Assembly (NCBI RefSeq): GCF_004337985.1 | Contig: NC_043741.1 | Location: 1,089,770 to 1,153,769 of the forward strand | DNA: 64,000 bases | Source: Pyricularia pennisetigena | Taxonomy: Eukaryota > Ascomycota > Sordariomycetes > Magnaporthales > Pyriculariaceae | Direction: 5' to 3' | Part shown: positions 19,278 to 31,437 of the stretch, piece by piece | Layout: each line of letters starts with the position of its first letter | Numbering within the stretch: position 1 is the first letter of the stretch | Notes under the pieces: model-generated | What the model was told of the DNA's origin: nothing | What the model saw: the letters and a program-made list of their open reading frames with translations, nothing else | The model's database searches: none | Position numbers and translations under genes: made by a program

Positions 19278-22142
19278 TGTGCGATTGCGCTAGACCCGCG
19301 CAATTGGGCAGAGAGGTTTCGCCAAGGGGCTAATGCAGCCGTATACTGGGGAACAGGGGCGATGGTTGCTTGGGTCGTTGGAGAAAAAAGTGCATTTTGT
19401 ATGGGAAAAGGCGGAAAACAGGGGTTTTTGCACCCTTGCAGCACCTGCTGTGGTGCTGTCACGCCTGCCGGGTCGAGTGTCTGGTGAGTAGCCACTTGGT
19501 AGGTAGGACGGGCTTGGGTGGAAGGGGTGGGAAGGCTGCCGGCCGGGACAAACCCCACCACCTACCTGTTTTAACCTCGTAGAGATCTCGTTACCATAGG
19601 TGCAACAACCAACCTTGGCCAGCCCATCGCTTCCTTCCAGGTACGGTACAGGAATACGTACTTTCCTATCTCATATTATCCAATCTTTTACTTCCAATGC
19701 CAGGGGAGGTAGGTACACATATGGAGTAACCCAATTTGATCTGCGTTATTTCTTTTCGACAATGACATGCCGATACCCAAAATAAACTCCCTTTCAAAAG
19801 GACAAAAGCTGCCCAGCGACAACCCACAAACGATTTAAAAAAAGGACCAAAAAAAAAGAGAAAATGCCTTACATACCTTGGCCGTATTCCATCCCCATCC
19901 CCGTCATCTTCTCCTTCTTTTGCTACCTCGAGTGGGGACCTGACTGAATGGACCCCGAATGCCCATATGGCAGAGACCTATCGAGATGCTGGGTTGGACT
20001 GAACTACGTAAAAATACCAACCTGACCCTGACCCATCGCTGCATAACGGCCCTTCGCCGTCATGGCCGTTCTTGGGGAGCTGGCTGCTACCCCAATGAAG
20101 CTAGCAGGTGCGTGCTTGCCTGTTATCCTGCATATATTCGATGCAAATACTTAGCTCAGTGTCCAGAACGCAAAGAAACTAGGGCGCGAATCTCGAATCG
20201 TAGCCCATCTAGTGTTGTCAGGGCGTTGCGTTTCAGCAGTATTTTATTTACTGTTTTTTTTTCATAGTCTGTTTTTTCACTTTGATTCACTGCGGCCCAG
20301 CTATAGGTTGTGATGGTCAAGACTGCTTTCTTTACTTCTTATGCCTCTTGAAAGTCGCCAACACTCATATTTTAGATTCTGATAATACCCACAACCCGTC
20401 TGCGCTTGGTCTTGGCTCGTATTGCAATAGAGATTGGCGAGTGGACTTGAAGACAATTTCTTTCTTGTCACCACTCCTTGCCCGTTGCCTTTTCCTCACC
20501 TTACTCTGCCTCATCCTGCCGCTTACAGCTCAGTTTCTATCTCCACCAGAAGCCACAAGCTCCTACTTTGGTGGCAACTCACCGGAAAACAAAAACCCCT
20601 TTTATTGCTGTAGTTGGTGGGTAGAGGATGAGGTTTAAGCCAATATTGTGGCTCCTCCCGCTGTCAGCTGCGCCTTTCCTACCAGATAGTATTTGTTCGG
20701 GTAGGGTCCTTTGTTCAGACCGGACTTGGCGAGGGTTTTGCACATGGCCTCACATCACGACCCTATGCTTGATTAGAAACAAAATCCAAAAAAAATATGT
20801 ACGGTACGGTAATATTTTACGGCATGGCAAGGTACCAGCCTGCGGTGGCCCCAAATCAGGAGTGTGCTCCGTGGATGCATTCCAGTGCTGCCACTGCGGC
20901 CTAGCTCCACCGGTCTTGGCTCTGGACCAACTTATGTCCAAAATGAACTACAGTCCCCTGCAATCGGCTCGCAATCCCGACTTAAGCCTGCCTGTCCCCT
21001 TTGCAGAGAGAAATCTCTTTGATGGTCATCATACATGGCAATATTTTCTCATCTAGGTTGGTCCACCAATGCCCTTCGCTTTCTTGCATTCACGTCACCC
21101 CGATACAGATCATGATGTAGAAGCAGAAGCACTACCCCTGTCTGGGTCAGATGTGCCTTCCGGCTTCTGGGTATTTGCCCAAAAAAGCCTATTTAGGTAC
21201 TTTACCGTGGCTGTTGAGGTAGGTGGTCCAGATGGGCAGTGCATACACCTGGCTGACTTGTGGGTTATTGGCATTCTGAACCCCAAGACGAAAAAAGACA
21301 AAAAAAAAAAAAAGAGAACAAAGAATGGAATGCTGACCGGCCATAGTATCAACCTAATAAAAAAAAGCCAATTTCGTGGCAACGTCCAATCCATTATCCA
21401 TGGTACACATACAACCATGATGGTTGGAGCATGCCCGAGGTGTGTAGGGCTAGCCAATCATTTCTTCCTCTCATGGATATTACCCCATCGTCCCCCGTCT
21501 GTCTATTCCACTCTGATTTTCACTGCTCACCTGGTCTCAGAACCAGGCGTAGGCGCCGTGTTTTCCGTGGCTGGCTAAGTACTCTTGACGCTCGGCTCTT
21601 GTCCTTTGTCGCTACCTGCCCCATGTTTGTGGAATTAACCCAGTTTGGTGGACACCATTTCGAAGTTCAAAGCTGCAAATCACCAAAACAAAATAAAAAT
21701 GTCTTGTACCCAGTGGTACGAGCCGAGCCTGACGTCGTGTGGCATCATCCTCCATTTCCCATGGCCGGGGGTGGACATACATACTGCCTGTTTCTTCCAA
21801 CACACACCCCCTGCCCCTTCTTGGCACTACACCCTCATGGAGGGTTGTTATGTAAAAGTCCCGCTGCCTAACGCAACGCTATGGCTATTGAATATTATAG
21901 TATGTGCCGCATGCATTAGGGGTCTGGAAAGAGGTTTTGGTAAACCTGTCTGGGCAAGTCTTCGGATTTCGGAAACATAAAAGAATTCACAGCCTGCCCT
22001 TCTCTGGACGTTAGTTGTCTTGTACTTTGACCTTGGTATACACGCCACCACTCTCATATCGAACACATAGCAGAGAAAGCACCCTTTTGGAGACTTACAC
22101 AAGTGGCTGCAGATGAAGCAACCACTCGATAAAGCTTAAACA

Positions 22143-24914
22143 ATGACTTCCCTCCTTAAGCCTCCTACCCACTACCGCCCTTCTTCTCCAGCATCTACAG
22201 CTTCACAAGCTAGGCGATCTTCAGTTACCAGCAGCATGGGCTCAGAATCTCCACCAGCCGGCTTCTTCTCGACCTTTTCCGTGGTTGACCCCAACGGAAA
22301 TAATGGATTCGAGAACGGCGTTGGAGTTGGGGGTACAACGCGAGCTCAGAAACGGAACAGACGCGTCTTTGTGTGTATTCCATGCCACAAGAGAAAGTTA
22401 AAGGTAAGGGAAGACTGGTCAAGATGCAGTCCTACCGCAGAATTCCCCAGACGCTAAACCTGTCGGTGGGAACCAGTGCGATAAGAATCTGCCATGTGGC
22501 AGGTGTGTAGCTTATGGTGCGGCCGATGAATGCGTGTATCAGCCTTTGAAATCGGCTCCTACGTCCCCAGTATCTTACGATCATAGCCCATATGCAGGAT
22601 GCAGGCAGGAACCGACGATCGAACGGCGAAGCTCGTCGCGTGCCTCATCTCGGACCGGGACCAAGGACCACCAGCCTCGATATGCATATCGTTCAAGCGA
22701 TGGGAAGTGCCGAGCCACGGGCATCTCACACTGGACTGTGGTAGCTAGCGAGGTGAGTATTTATTTCTAGAGGGTTGGCATCATCCCGAGGTGGCTGAGA
22801 AGTGGCCCCTCCAGTTATCAGACTGGGTTAGAGAGGACTGGACGCTTCCATGATGCCTGTGTACATAGAGGTACTGACTCGTCACGGCGTTCAAACAGTT
22901 TGAAGAAGCCTGTCCGTATTTGTTTGGCACTGATGTTCAGTGGCAACCACGGTATCGACAACTCAAAAACCTCAAGTACTTCTTCACCTCGCTATCAGGG
23001 GCCAGTTTTCCATTTGGCAACAGCAGTTCCTATACTCCAAGCAAGAACGAGATTCTAAACAGCCTTCCGCCGCGGAACGTTGTCGATGCGCTACTGGGAA
23101 ACTATTTTATGACGTTTGAGTCGACACATCGCCTGCTACATCCGGCACAGTTCCAGGAGGAGGTTGAGGCATTCTGGGCGGACCGGGAGAACACCAACGA
23201 CATATTCCTGGCACAGCTTTGCGTGATGCTCACACTTGGCTGCCAATCAGCCCCAGAAACACTCTTTGAGGGCACCGGGCGTATAGCTTCACAATGGACC
23301 GAGCTTCTCCTGGACGGAGCCCAAGTCTCGCTCGGTCGATCCCCCTACATGCTCATACCGAGCCTGGCCGCGGTTCGAACCCTCTGCATGATGACCCTGT
23401 GCAAGACGATTGGGCTTAGGGGCACAAGCTCCTGGCAGGTTTCGACCATGATGGGGCTCGTCGTGAGGATGGCCACGTCCTTGCAGCTTCACCGGTCTGC
23501 AGCAATCTTCCCCGGAATGCTCGAGTTTGAAGCCGAATGCAGGAGGCGAGTCTGGGCAACCGTCCAACTGCTGGACTTGGACGTGGCCATGTGGGCCGGC
23601 ACCATACCGATTGCCCGCGACCATGATAACGAGCCGCCTTTAAGCATCAACGATTCGGACATTTATCAGGACCCTGTATCGCTTGGAGATGGGCAGGGGT
23701 CAGGGTCTCCCGGCTGGGTTATCGAAAACTTGTGGCCTGCCAGCGAGTACACGGATGGTGCTTTCCAATCAAAGCTGGCCGAGGTGGTTCCGCTGCTCTC
23801 CGAGGTCATAGCTACCGTCAACTCGATCTCGGCCACAAGCCCGAAGCACGGTGGCGTACCCGGTGGCTTTGAGCATGAGAAAGTCATGAGGCTGGACAAG
23901 CGCATCAGGTCACGTCTCAAGGAGGTCGAGGCACTCCTTGCATCTGGCCGAGGGATGACTCGATCAGATCGGCAAGGCGTGCTGGGAGGTCAACTGCAGT
24001 TTGTACGGGTCCTGGCCCATAGGACCTTGCTAGCGCTGCACCACACCTTTGCAAGAGACTCCACAGCACATACGTCCCGGCATGAACAGTCGCTCCGTGC
24101 AACTCTCGAGTCCTCGCTGGCCCTACTCGACATCCAGCAGCACGTCGCGGCCGACACGTCACTCGCCACTCTAGCCGTCGCCACGATATTGCTGGATCCG
24201 TCCAGTGCCGCGCGTGGACGATCCAGGTCGACATGCTCATCGCCTGGTCTCTCACCGCCCATCCTGTTCTCGGCCGGCGTTCCGATCCACGCCGGCGGAG
24301 ACTCGCGCAGGTGGCTGCTCGACCTCTGCAGGGACGACTTTAGCATCGCGGCCGCCTACGTGATTCTAGCCTTGCGCCGGGGCGATTTTACCGACAGCGA
24401 CGGCGCAGCGTCCCCGGACGCGGCGGCCGCCGTACTCAGGCAGTCGCTGGCGTTGGCGCGGACGAGGGCCTGCCGCACCCTCCTCCACTTCAAGGAATTT
24501 ACGGGCCTCAGCATCCTCGCCGGCTGCTTGAGCTACGTCAAGACGGACCCGCAGTGGTTTGATGTGGGCGCCTGCGGCCAAGGTGCGGGCCTGCTGGCCG
24601 TCATGATGCAGGTGGCGCAGGACCTCGAGGACGTCATCGTCGCGGGCAAGTCCGAGGCCATTTGGTCGTCGGCCGCTGCTGTGGATGCCACCTCAGCCAT
24701 GCAGATGGGGTCAGCCTTGTTGCATCAACAGCAGATGCAGCAGCAGCAGATGCAGCAGCAGCAGCAGCAGCAACAGATTGGCCATATTCTGGCGCAAACT
24801 ACGCAGCCGCCCATGATTTCGCACCATTCACACCACGTTGCGCACACATCTGCTCCTCATCAGGATCCGTTTAGTGCCATGATGGGGATTGGGTTTATGG
24901 GGTCGTTTCCGTAG
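22143..24914 (+). CDS. Zn(II)2Cys6 fungal transcription factor with middle homology region, 850 aa
   Basis: Three exons, 22143-22403, 22477-22752 and 22899-24914, all in frame, give 850 aa. Residues 78-106 contain a perfect CX2CX6CX5CX2CX8C binuclear zinc cluster (C78, C81, C88, C94, C97, C106). Intron 1 (73 nt) splits it between Lys87 and Cys88. The basic residues HKRKLK between the first and second halves are typical of DNA contact loops in this family. From about residue 240 to 520 there is a fungal_trans-type middle homology region (for example ATSLQLHRSAAIFPG, then ECRRRVWATVQLLDLDVAMWAG). The C-terminus carries a Gln/Met tract around residues 789-806, then a His-rich stretch, and may activate transcription. 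No adjacent pathway genes indicate its targets. The long upstream region suggests complex control. Confidence 0.92.
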
Positions 24915-27445
24915 AGGTGTGCGTAGATTGGGAGGTAGAGTTCGGAGGGGCAGAAGAAAGCAGAGGCAGGTCATTCTTTGCGCTTGTTCGTTCAGGGCAG
25001 GGCAGGGCAGGGCAGGGCAGGGGCGTTGAAATCCTTCTTGGTGCCATATTTGGGCTAGTACCTAGAGACATGTTTCAACGTTTGCTGGACCTTTGGTTCA
25101 TATTTGCATTTGCGCAGGATAGATCGGCTGGTGCTTTCTTTTTTTTTTTTTTTGCTCTCTTCCTTTGTTTTTTTTTCGGGCAAAGCGACTAGGAGACCTA
25201 GGAATTAGACAGCGTCTGTCTTATAAGGTCAAAGACTTTAGATCTCATGAGACCAATTCAGTGCGGATACAGAATCAGGAGGCAGAGAACAGTACAGTAC
25301 AAGCCCAAGCATGATTCAGTTACTACTCAATAGCCAAATAAAACGAATTGGCCATAAGCAGACCTCTTACCATACTATATAGACCTATTCACCTTTTTGC
25401 AATATTTATTCCCTTGGGCGGACGATCACACTACGTTACGTCAAAGCTGGTCAACAATGCTGCAATGCACGGTAAAGAAGGGTAAAAACAATATCAGGAA
25501 TTTGGAGATGGGGCTGGCTCGCTATGGTAGTTCAATGAGCTTTTCTTTTTTTTTTTTTTTTTCTCGTGTCTGTATCGCACTTAAGCCCCAGATCACTCTA
25601 CAGGGGGTTTTCTCATATTATTGAGAGAAGACGGAATATTTCAATCTTCACATTGGACCTCGCCCCTTGTGAATCATCATACATGTCACACTTGGAGAAG
25701 GCAAAGTATACCCCTGATCGCCTACAACTATCTGCCTGGTCTTCCCAAACTTCAACACCGAGAACAGCATTTTGAGGTCAGGGCGCATTATGGTGGCCAG
25801 GACAAAGGCATACTCGGGAGCCAAGGCAATAACGTATACTTGTATAGTAATGGGTTGCTTTTTTTTTGAGGGGCGGGGTGGTGTATTACAGCGAGTGGCC
25901 ATTTCCATAGTGGTTCAGCGAGCTTTTCTGTCTACGATCAATCCTAATCGGACTGCCCTCTTTGTCCAGCGTCGCGGCAGCCGCGTCTGTCAGTCCTTTG
26001 TGTCCCTCTAAGAATTTGGCGTCATGGTCTGAGCCCACAAACAAGAAGTGTCCGCAGGATAGGCCGTCACTGAAAAGTGTGAACAAAACGAGTGAGATAC
26101 AGATGACGGAACGCCGAAACATGCTGAACGAATCAAAATACGTAAAGAGTGTTGAGAAACCACGATCTGGTCAACAAACCTTGAAATGGAACTCGCAGAT
26201 GCGTGAAACGTTCGTTTAAATAGTTTAAAATGAATTCTAGAGCCGGGTTGGTAAGTGAAATAGAAACTTATTTCTAGACTCTAATGCAATCTCAAAAGCA
26301 TTTGTTTTCTTCTTCTTAATGCTTTGTGATAGAGATTAATTTCTATATATACATATTACCTTTCCAACTGTGTGTGCTGTCATATCTTTGGTGACCGAGC
26401 TCTTTTCTTATGATGTATTTGGACAAAATACATGCCGGAAAGATAATTGCCCTTTCGGTGTATCCAAAGCGTGACCGGAGGAACAAAAACATGACTGGTC
26501 TCAGAGTAGTCAGAAACTACCCTTGCTATTCTAAACTATGCAAGAGCGGACGGGAATTCCGAGTTCGAGCTGGCATCGAGTCATAATAGAATAGGCTAAG
26601 GGGCGGCCACCCATACTCGGGGAATCCGGTTAGCATCATGAGAAAAGTCAGAGTTGGCGACTAGCGTCTGTAGCCTGGAAGCAGGCTCATCGCGGGGGCT
26701 TTGTTAGGTATCAAGCCCTTGTATTGCACCTAGGGCTTGACGTCGGTCACTGCAAGAGGCTGTTTTTGCGCTGATTGTAATGCACAACGATCAATACTTG
26801 ACTGGGTTTGTAAAGCCTATCGGCAAGTTAACCAATGCCAAACATTTGCCGTCTTTCGACTCTTCGAAGCGGATTGCAAATTGCTTTCCACCTTTGTTGA
26901 TAGAGGTATCCAATGCGTGGGGGTGGAATGTTGTACAGTATGATATAAGTCATCTATGAGTGATTTGCATTTAAGCGACAGAATTATTATAGGAAATACT
27001 TGACGATCATGTATGCGATGCATCCTGTGTTCCCCTAAATCTCCTTTTCTTTACGCTGCACAACTACGCTGGGTGTCTGCTAAACCTAATATAGCGGCAG
27101 ACGTTGACCGTTACGTTATGCAAAAGCCAACATCACTGCCGTGGCTTGTTATTCCTTATTCCCGTCATCAGTAATTCCCATCAGTGTAAAGGGAGTTTTC
27201 ACATTCCTGGCCTAGTATGCGATGGGTTGGAGAAACCGATGGCATATGATACTTACCAGTTGGCAAGGATTGCTCCAGCTGATTTAATTTGCATTAGCTA
27301 CAATCAACATCCAATCTTGAGGAGAAATAAAATCGCGGTTTGTTTCGCCCGTATAAGGACCTCTCTGTATTCGTTCCTTACCCAAAAGAGATATATTCCA
27401 ACAATCCTTTGAGTGTGTCCAATAACCCCAGCTCCAGAGTCTAGA
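24915..27445. other. Convergent 3' spacer between transcription factor and EBP-like gene
   Basis: No gene seen. A GGGCA tandem repeat lies at 24995-25019 just after the transcription factor stop codon. Poly(T) tracts occur near 25141 and 25548. The remainder up to 27445 is AT-richer than the coding blocks and contains only short, domainless frames. A TAGGTA motif lies at 26705-26710. Confidence 0.6.
24995..25024 (+). repeat. (GGGCA)5 tandem repeat ending in GGGG
   Basis: Five perfect 5-base units followed by a further G4, 81 bases after the transcription factor stop codon. On the sense strand it gives at least five G3 tracts spaced by two bases, which satisfies the usual G-quadruplex pattern in DNA and in the transcript. 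Confidence 0.9.
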
Positions 27446-28234
27446 CTAGTCCCTCTTTGCCGTCTTCCCCGCCCTCGCAAAAGCCTCCACCGTCGCAACA
27501 CCCGACTGCACCAGGAGCAGTCCCGGGATCACGATCCAAAACGAGTTCATCAGGACCATGTATCCATAAAAATAATAGCTCTCGGGCCGGGAGAACTCAA
27601 TGCCGCGGACCAGGTCCTCGTGGAAAAAGGTGGCGTAGTACAGCACATCGCCGTACAGCTGACCGAGGCTGACGACCGTCTGCACGAAATGCCGAGCCGG
27701 GTGGGCGGTGGCGATCAGGTAGACCAGGAGGAACGAGAGCGGTCCCCAAGCGAAAGCGGTAATGGTTTCCATGCACACTGTAAAGGCGTCCCGGGTCAGG
27801 TAGCGCGAGTCGGAGAGCGAGTATTCCTTCCACAGCTGAGAGAGAACAGTACTGCTGCCGGCGACATGGTTGAGAGCAAAGTAACCTAGTGGTGGTGGTG
27901 TGTGTGTGTGTGGCATTTGTGTGTCAGTTAAGGGGGCACCGTGCCAGCAAAATCCAGAAAAAAGAAAGAAAGAAAAGGCAGGAAAAGCGGCCAAACCTTC
28001 AAGAACTAGATGAATGCTCCCGCATAGCATGAACCACAATGCTCTGGCCAATTCGCCGGTAGATATCTGAGGCTGCACGGCCCGGATGAAAAACAATGCT
28101 AGTAGCAAGGCTGCGGAACAAGCGGTGGCGAAGATAGCAAAGATATTCAGCGTCGAAAGGGTGTTGGCATTATAGTCTGGAATGGCGACGCCAAGGGGAT
28201 AGTACGGGTGGAGTGTGGAAGTATAGTTGGACAT
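27446..28234 (-). CDS. Emopamil-binding protein family (EBP), sterol Delta8-Delta7 isomerase-like
   Basis: Two exons on the minus strand, 28234-27997 and 27885-27446, give 225 aa, close to the about 230 aa of animal EBP. The start ATG (MSNYTST) was chosen because the frame upstream is a separate hydrophobic stretch that animal EBP lacks. Family signatures: CGSIHLVLEGYFAL with the catalytic-type His75 and Glu79 (the codon for Gly80 is split by the intron), LWKEYSLSDSRY, then FTVCMETITAFAWGPLSF with the second acidic residue. Four or five membrane segments are visible, as in the ER-resident EXPERA fold. EBP moves the sterol double bond from C8 to C7; most fungi use the unrelated ERG2 for that step, so this protein may have another sterol or lipid substrate. 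The 111-nt intron carries a microsatellite against its 3' splice site. Confidence 0.9.
   Translation of the reverse strand: MSNYTSTLHPYYPLGVAIPDYNANTLSTLNIFAIFATACSAALLLALFFIRAVQPQISTGELARALWFMLCGSIHLVLEGLAAFPAFSFFLFSGFCWHGAPLTDTQMPHTHTPPPLGYFALNHVAGSSTVLSQLWKEYSLSDSRYLTRDAFTVCMETITAFAWGPLSFLLVYLIATAHPARHFVQTVVSLGQLYGDVLYYATFFHEDLVRGIEFSRPESYYFYGYMVLMNSFWIVIPGLLLVQSGVATVEAFARAGKTAKRD
27887..27914. repeat. Compound GGT/GT microsatellite inside the EBP-like intron
   Basis: On the minus (coding) strand this is a CA run followed by CCA repeats directly upstream of the intron's TAG acceptor, where a polypyrimidine tract would normally be expected. Confidence 0.9.
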
Positions 28235-30027
28235 TTTGGGCGAGAACTTGGGTAACTTGATATGTGCTAAAAATAAGTTTTGGGTTAGCAGATAGATCAA
28301 AAGGGAAGAAGTCACGACAACTATGACAGCTTTCCTTGAAGTCATAAAATTTAGGAACACTGCTGTCACGATTCAAGAGGAATACATGCTTATACGCTTA
28401 TATAGACCAAAAAAAGGACGATAACTTCAAAATACTAGACAAGTGCCAAGTCCTCCCCGGATCTGCCAGAGCCGGCATCGTACGTTTGGCCCGAAAACGG
28501 GAAACTGCCTATTTTGGATGCGGATATTGGCCACTACTGCGGGTCTACACCGATTGGGGAGAGCTGACGAGACCTCGTCTGTAATAGAAAAAGAGCCAGA
28601 GAGATATTACCAAACTACATGTTGTTTGCACCTCATCTTAACTATCACCTCGAGTCCTTTTTCGTTCGTACATTGCCATCGACTGTACAAATCATCGACA
28701 TGATCGCAATCTCCAGCAGTCTTAAGGAAGCCTTCCCGCGCAATCATAGTACAGCCCTCAGCTTTAGGTTGTAGTTCCCGGATCAGGACTTCACCGCCAT
28801 ATGTGAACCCCAGCGCATTTCCATTTCCTGACGGGCTGGTCCGCGTCAGCCGAGTTGCTCGCCCCGATGTCATTGGACATGCTTACCACCGGCCACGGGC
28901 CTTCTATTATGCCGGAGGTCTAATGGTGTTGCTATGTCTGCGCAGCGTCGCGGAAAACTTTTTGGGTAGGGCGATCACGGATTACATACTGCAGTCGGGA
29001 ACAAGAAAAAAAAAAAACAAAAAACCCAACCAATCGAATACAAGAATAGCCGGGCCTCTAGGTTGGAAATGCCATGGTCTTTGATGACTGTCAAACGGTG
29101 TGACGGTTCCGAGATGCGTGCAATGCTTGGCTGATCAAACCATCGTGTAGTTTGAAAAGCAGCCCTGCGTAGGGGGCCAATGTCGCTTCCGAAGTGGGTT
29201 GAGCCGGGCGAGTTGGCTGTTGGGCCAGCTCGGCTTACTGTGAATGGCATGTCCCCATTCAATCCTTGGCTCCTCAGCAATTCACCTACGACCACAAAAC
29301 TGCCAGAAAAATTACTCTGATGCGATTCTTGGTGCCAGTAAGTCAATGCCTATTTTCTGCTTTTCTATAGAATCTTGAGAACGAACCCAGAGTGTGCGGC
29401 CATCGTGGAAAACCGACCCGGTTCATCTGTACCGTCCAACACAGTACCGCAGTAGACGGACAAAGTATGCAATTCACAAATTCGCACCCATCTTCATCTT
29501 GGTGGTTTCAGATGCAATCCACCCTTCACAAGTCACAAACACTACCCGGCAGTCTGGAATGCATTGCGATAAAACATCAGACCAATTGGCCATCATCCTC
29601 TCAACCCAAACCCACACGGCACGTGGAATGCCCAGACAGAACGGCAAGCAAAACATCAGACGAACCGAACGGATCACCTAGCTGGTATTTTTGCCCTCGG
29701 GAATTAATGCTTACTTTTTATTCTTCCTAAGCTTCACTTTATCGTTGGCTGTTTGGAAACGATTATACATTTTCCCCTCCCTTACTCTCTTCACAATCGT
29801 GAGATGGCTGAACCTGACCTACCCAGCAATCAGTCAGCCGGTCTGGGTTCCCCTTAATCTCACCGTACGACAAAATTATCTGACTGTTTGAATGTCAACC
29901 TCGATTCTAGTTCTAGGCTCTTGGCACCAAGTTACCAATCCCCTGATGGCCCAAGCGTCAGCTGGACGCAAGCCAGCTGCCACGGAAGCTGCCGCATAAT
30001 AGGGGGACAGGGCGCTTGTATTGAGCG

Positions 30028-30047
30028 CACACACACACACACACACA
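30028..30047. repeat. (CA)10 microsatellite
   Basis: Pure CA dinucleotide run in the divergent intergenic region. Confidence 0.95.
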
Positions 30048-30811
30048 TTGGATGTTGTAGATATTATCCGCGCGGGGCGGTGTTCAAGCGATGGATATAC
30101 TCTGGGTCGAATCTTGCTGCGTGGACGACAATTAATTAATACCCTCAAGAACTTGATATCTCTCATTTGGCGGTTAATAACCATTATTTAATCTTGTATT
30201 GCTTGCTTATGCCGCGCGGGAGTCGATGGGGCGGGGATACCTTGGTCCACTCTCGGTTGCTTCTTGGCACCCGCTTGTCCGCCAGCCACTTAGCAATTGC
30301 AACACGTGTATACAAGACGGGAGTAATCTCTGCCTAAGCGCCCCTAAGCCCATTTAGTTTCCGGAGTACTGAGCGATCAAAGCAGGCCAACTAGGCGATT
30401 ACCTGTGCTCCTTTGGCGTCGACCATGACGGTAAAACTAGGCAAAAGTCAACAAGATGTCAATGACGCTCGTAATACCACGGCAACAACCTATTTTAGCA
30501 ACGTCGTGTTCTTTGGCGCGCGATTAGTAGAATTGCGAGTTGCTTGGAGGAACGCACCTGTAGGGAGCCGACCGTGTCTACCTTTGTGATTGGTTGCTAG
30601 ACATCTGTGCGTTATGGATATCTGCAAGGCACCACCTGCACTGGCGCCAAATTTGGGATTTGACAATGCAGGGGGTTCCCCGATTTAGCCGCTTCGATTG
30701 GCCAGAAAAGACAAAGGGTTCCTGAAAAAAGCTGTGGATCCCCACCTTTTCTCAGTTCCACGCCATACCAGTAGTAAAAGTAAATTAACGGCCAACTCGC
30801 AGCGCTTACTA

Positions 30812-30855
30812 GGGGGGGGGGGGGTTGCAGGCTGAGGATGAGCATTCCAGGCGGG

Positions 30856-30883
<28 letters not shown>
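30812..30883. repeat. G13 run followed by poly(A) run of 28 bases
   Basis: A G homopolymer at 30812-30824 and an A homopolymer at 30856-30883, separated by 31 ordinary bases. Such tracts are prone to length error in assembly. Confidence 0.9.
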
Positions 30884-30887
<4 letters not shown>

Positions 30888-31437
30888 CCACCCACCTCGC
30901 TTGTTCGGTTCGTGGGAAATGCGAAATGGGCCCCTTCTTTGTCCCCAACCCACACGATCCTTGACTCTGGAGACCAACACCCGCTGTGACCCTCCACCTT
31001 CTCCACAAGCAGCACACGATTACGAGAAGAAACGCCAATGACATTGCGCAACTTGCCCCATGGTCGCATCGAGCCTTGACCCGCCGCGAGTGATCAAGCC
31101 TGAGCCGGCTCGGTGGCTGGCTGTGGTCCGTTGACAGCGGCCTTGTGACTGGCCAATGGCAGGCTCTGGTACCTAATCTTACAAGACTTGGAGATTCTTG
31201 CCCCCTCCCTCCATGTTACCTTCCCGCAAGCGGCTGGCTTCTCTGACAAAGAATCTCTGGATGGCGACCACCATTTCCACTGGTTCATTGGTCTGGGCTT
31301 GGTTCTATCCCTTGCGACTGACAATCGGGGCTCCAAGAACCTAGGCAAGCGAAGAAAGACTCGGTCGTCCTCTTTCACTCTCTCTGCCCTCCCCCAGATT
31401 CGATTCGATAATCTTAAATAAGTACGCCGTCGTTCCA

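Larger units (their letters stand above)
17106..22142. other. 5-kb gene-free region upstream of the Zn2Cys6 factor
   Basis: The longest gene-free interval in the window. Open frames reach 169 codons, but none has a domain or consistent codon use. It contains two unknown bases at 18196-18197, a CT-rich microsatellite at 19240-19277, several TAGGTA motifs (18571, 19500, 19710, 21194) and many T-rich patches. The last 2 kb (about 20.2-22.1 kb) is moderately GC with many short open frames, which fits a long 5' leader with upstream open frames for the transcription factor, but this is inference. Confidence 0.55.
28235..31437. other. Divergent intergenic region, EBP-like gene to coiled-coil gene
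   Basis: 3.2 kb without a supportable gene. It must contain the promoters of both flanking divergent genes. Features are an AC run at 30028-30047, a G13 run at 30812-30824 and a 28-base poly(A) at 30856-30883. Short open frames lack domains. The last 250 bases before 31438 are pyrimidine-rich and look like a 5' leader. Confidence 0.6.

Noticed and set aside
20628..21871. Several 140-170-codon open frames ahead of the Zn2Cys6 factor
   Set aside because: No domains, poly(Lys) from A runs, and mutually overlapping frames; better explained as upstream leader sequence.
24915..31437. AT-richer spacers as decayed transposons
   Set aside because: I could see no terminal repeats, target duplications, reverse transcriptase or transposase fragments; a repeat search against the genome would be needed to say more.
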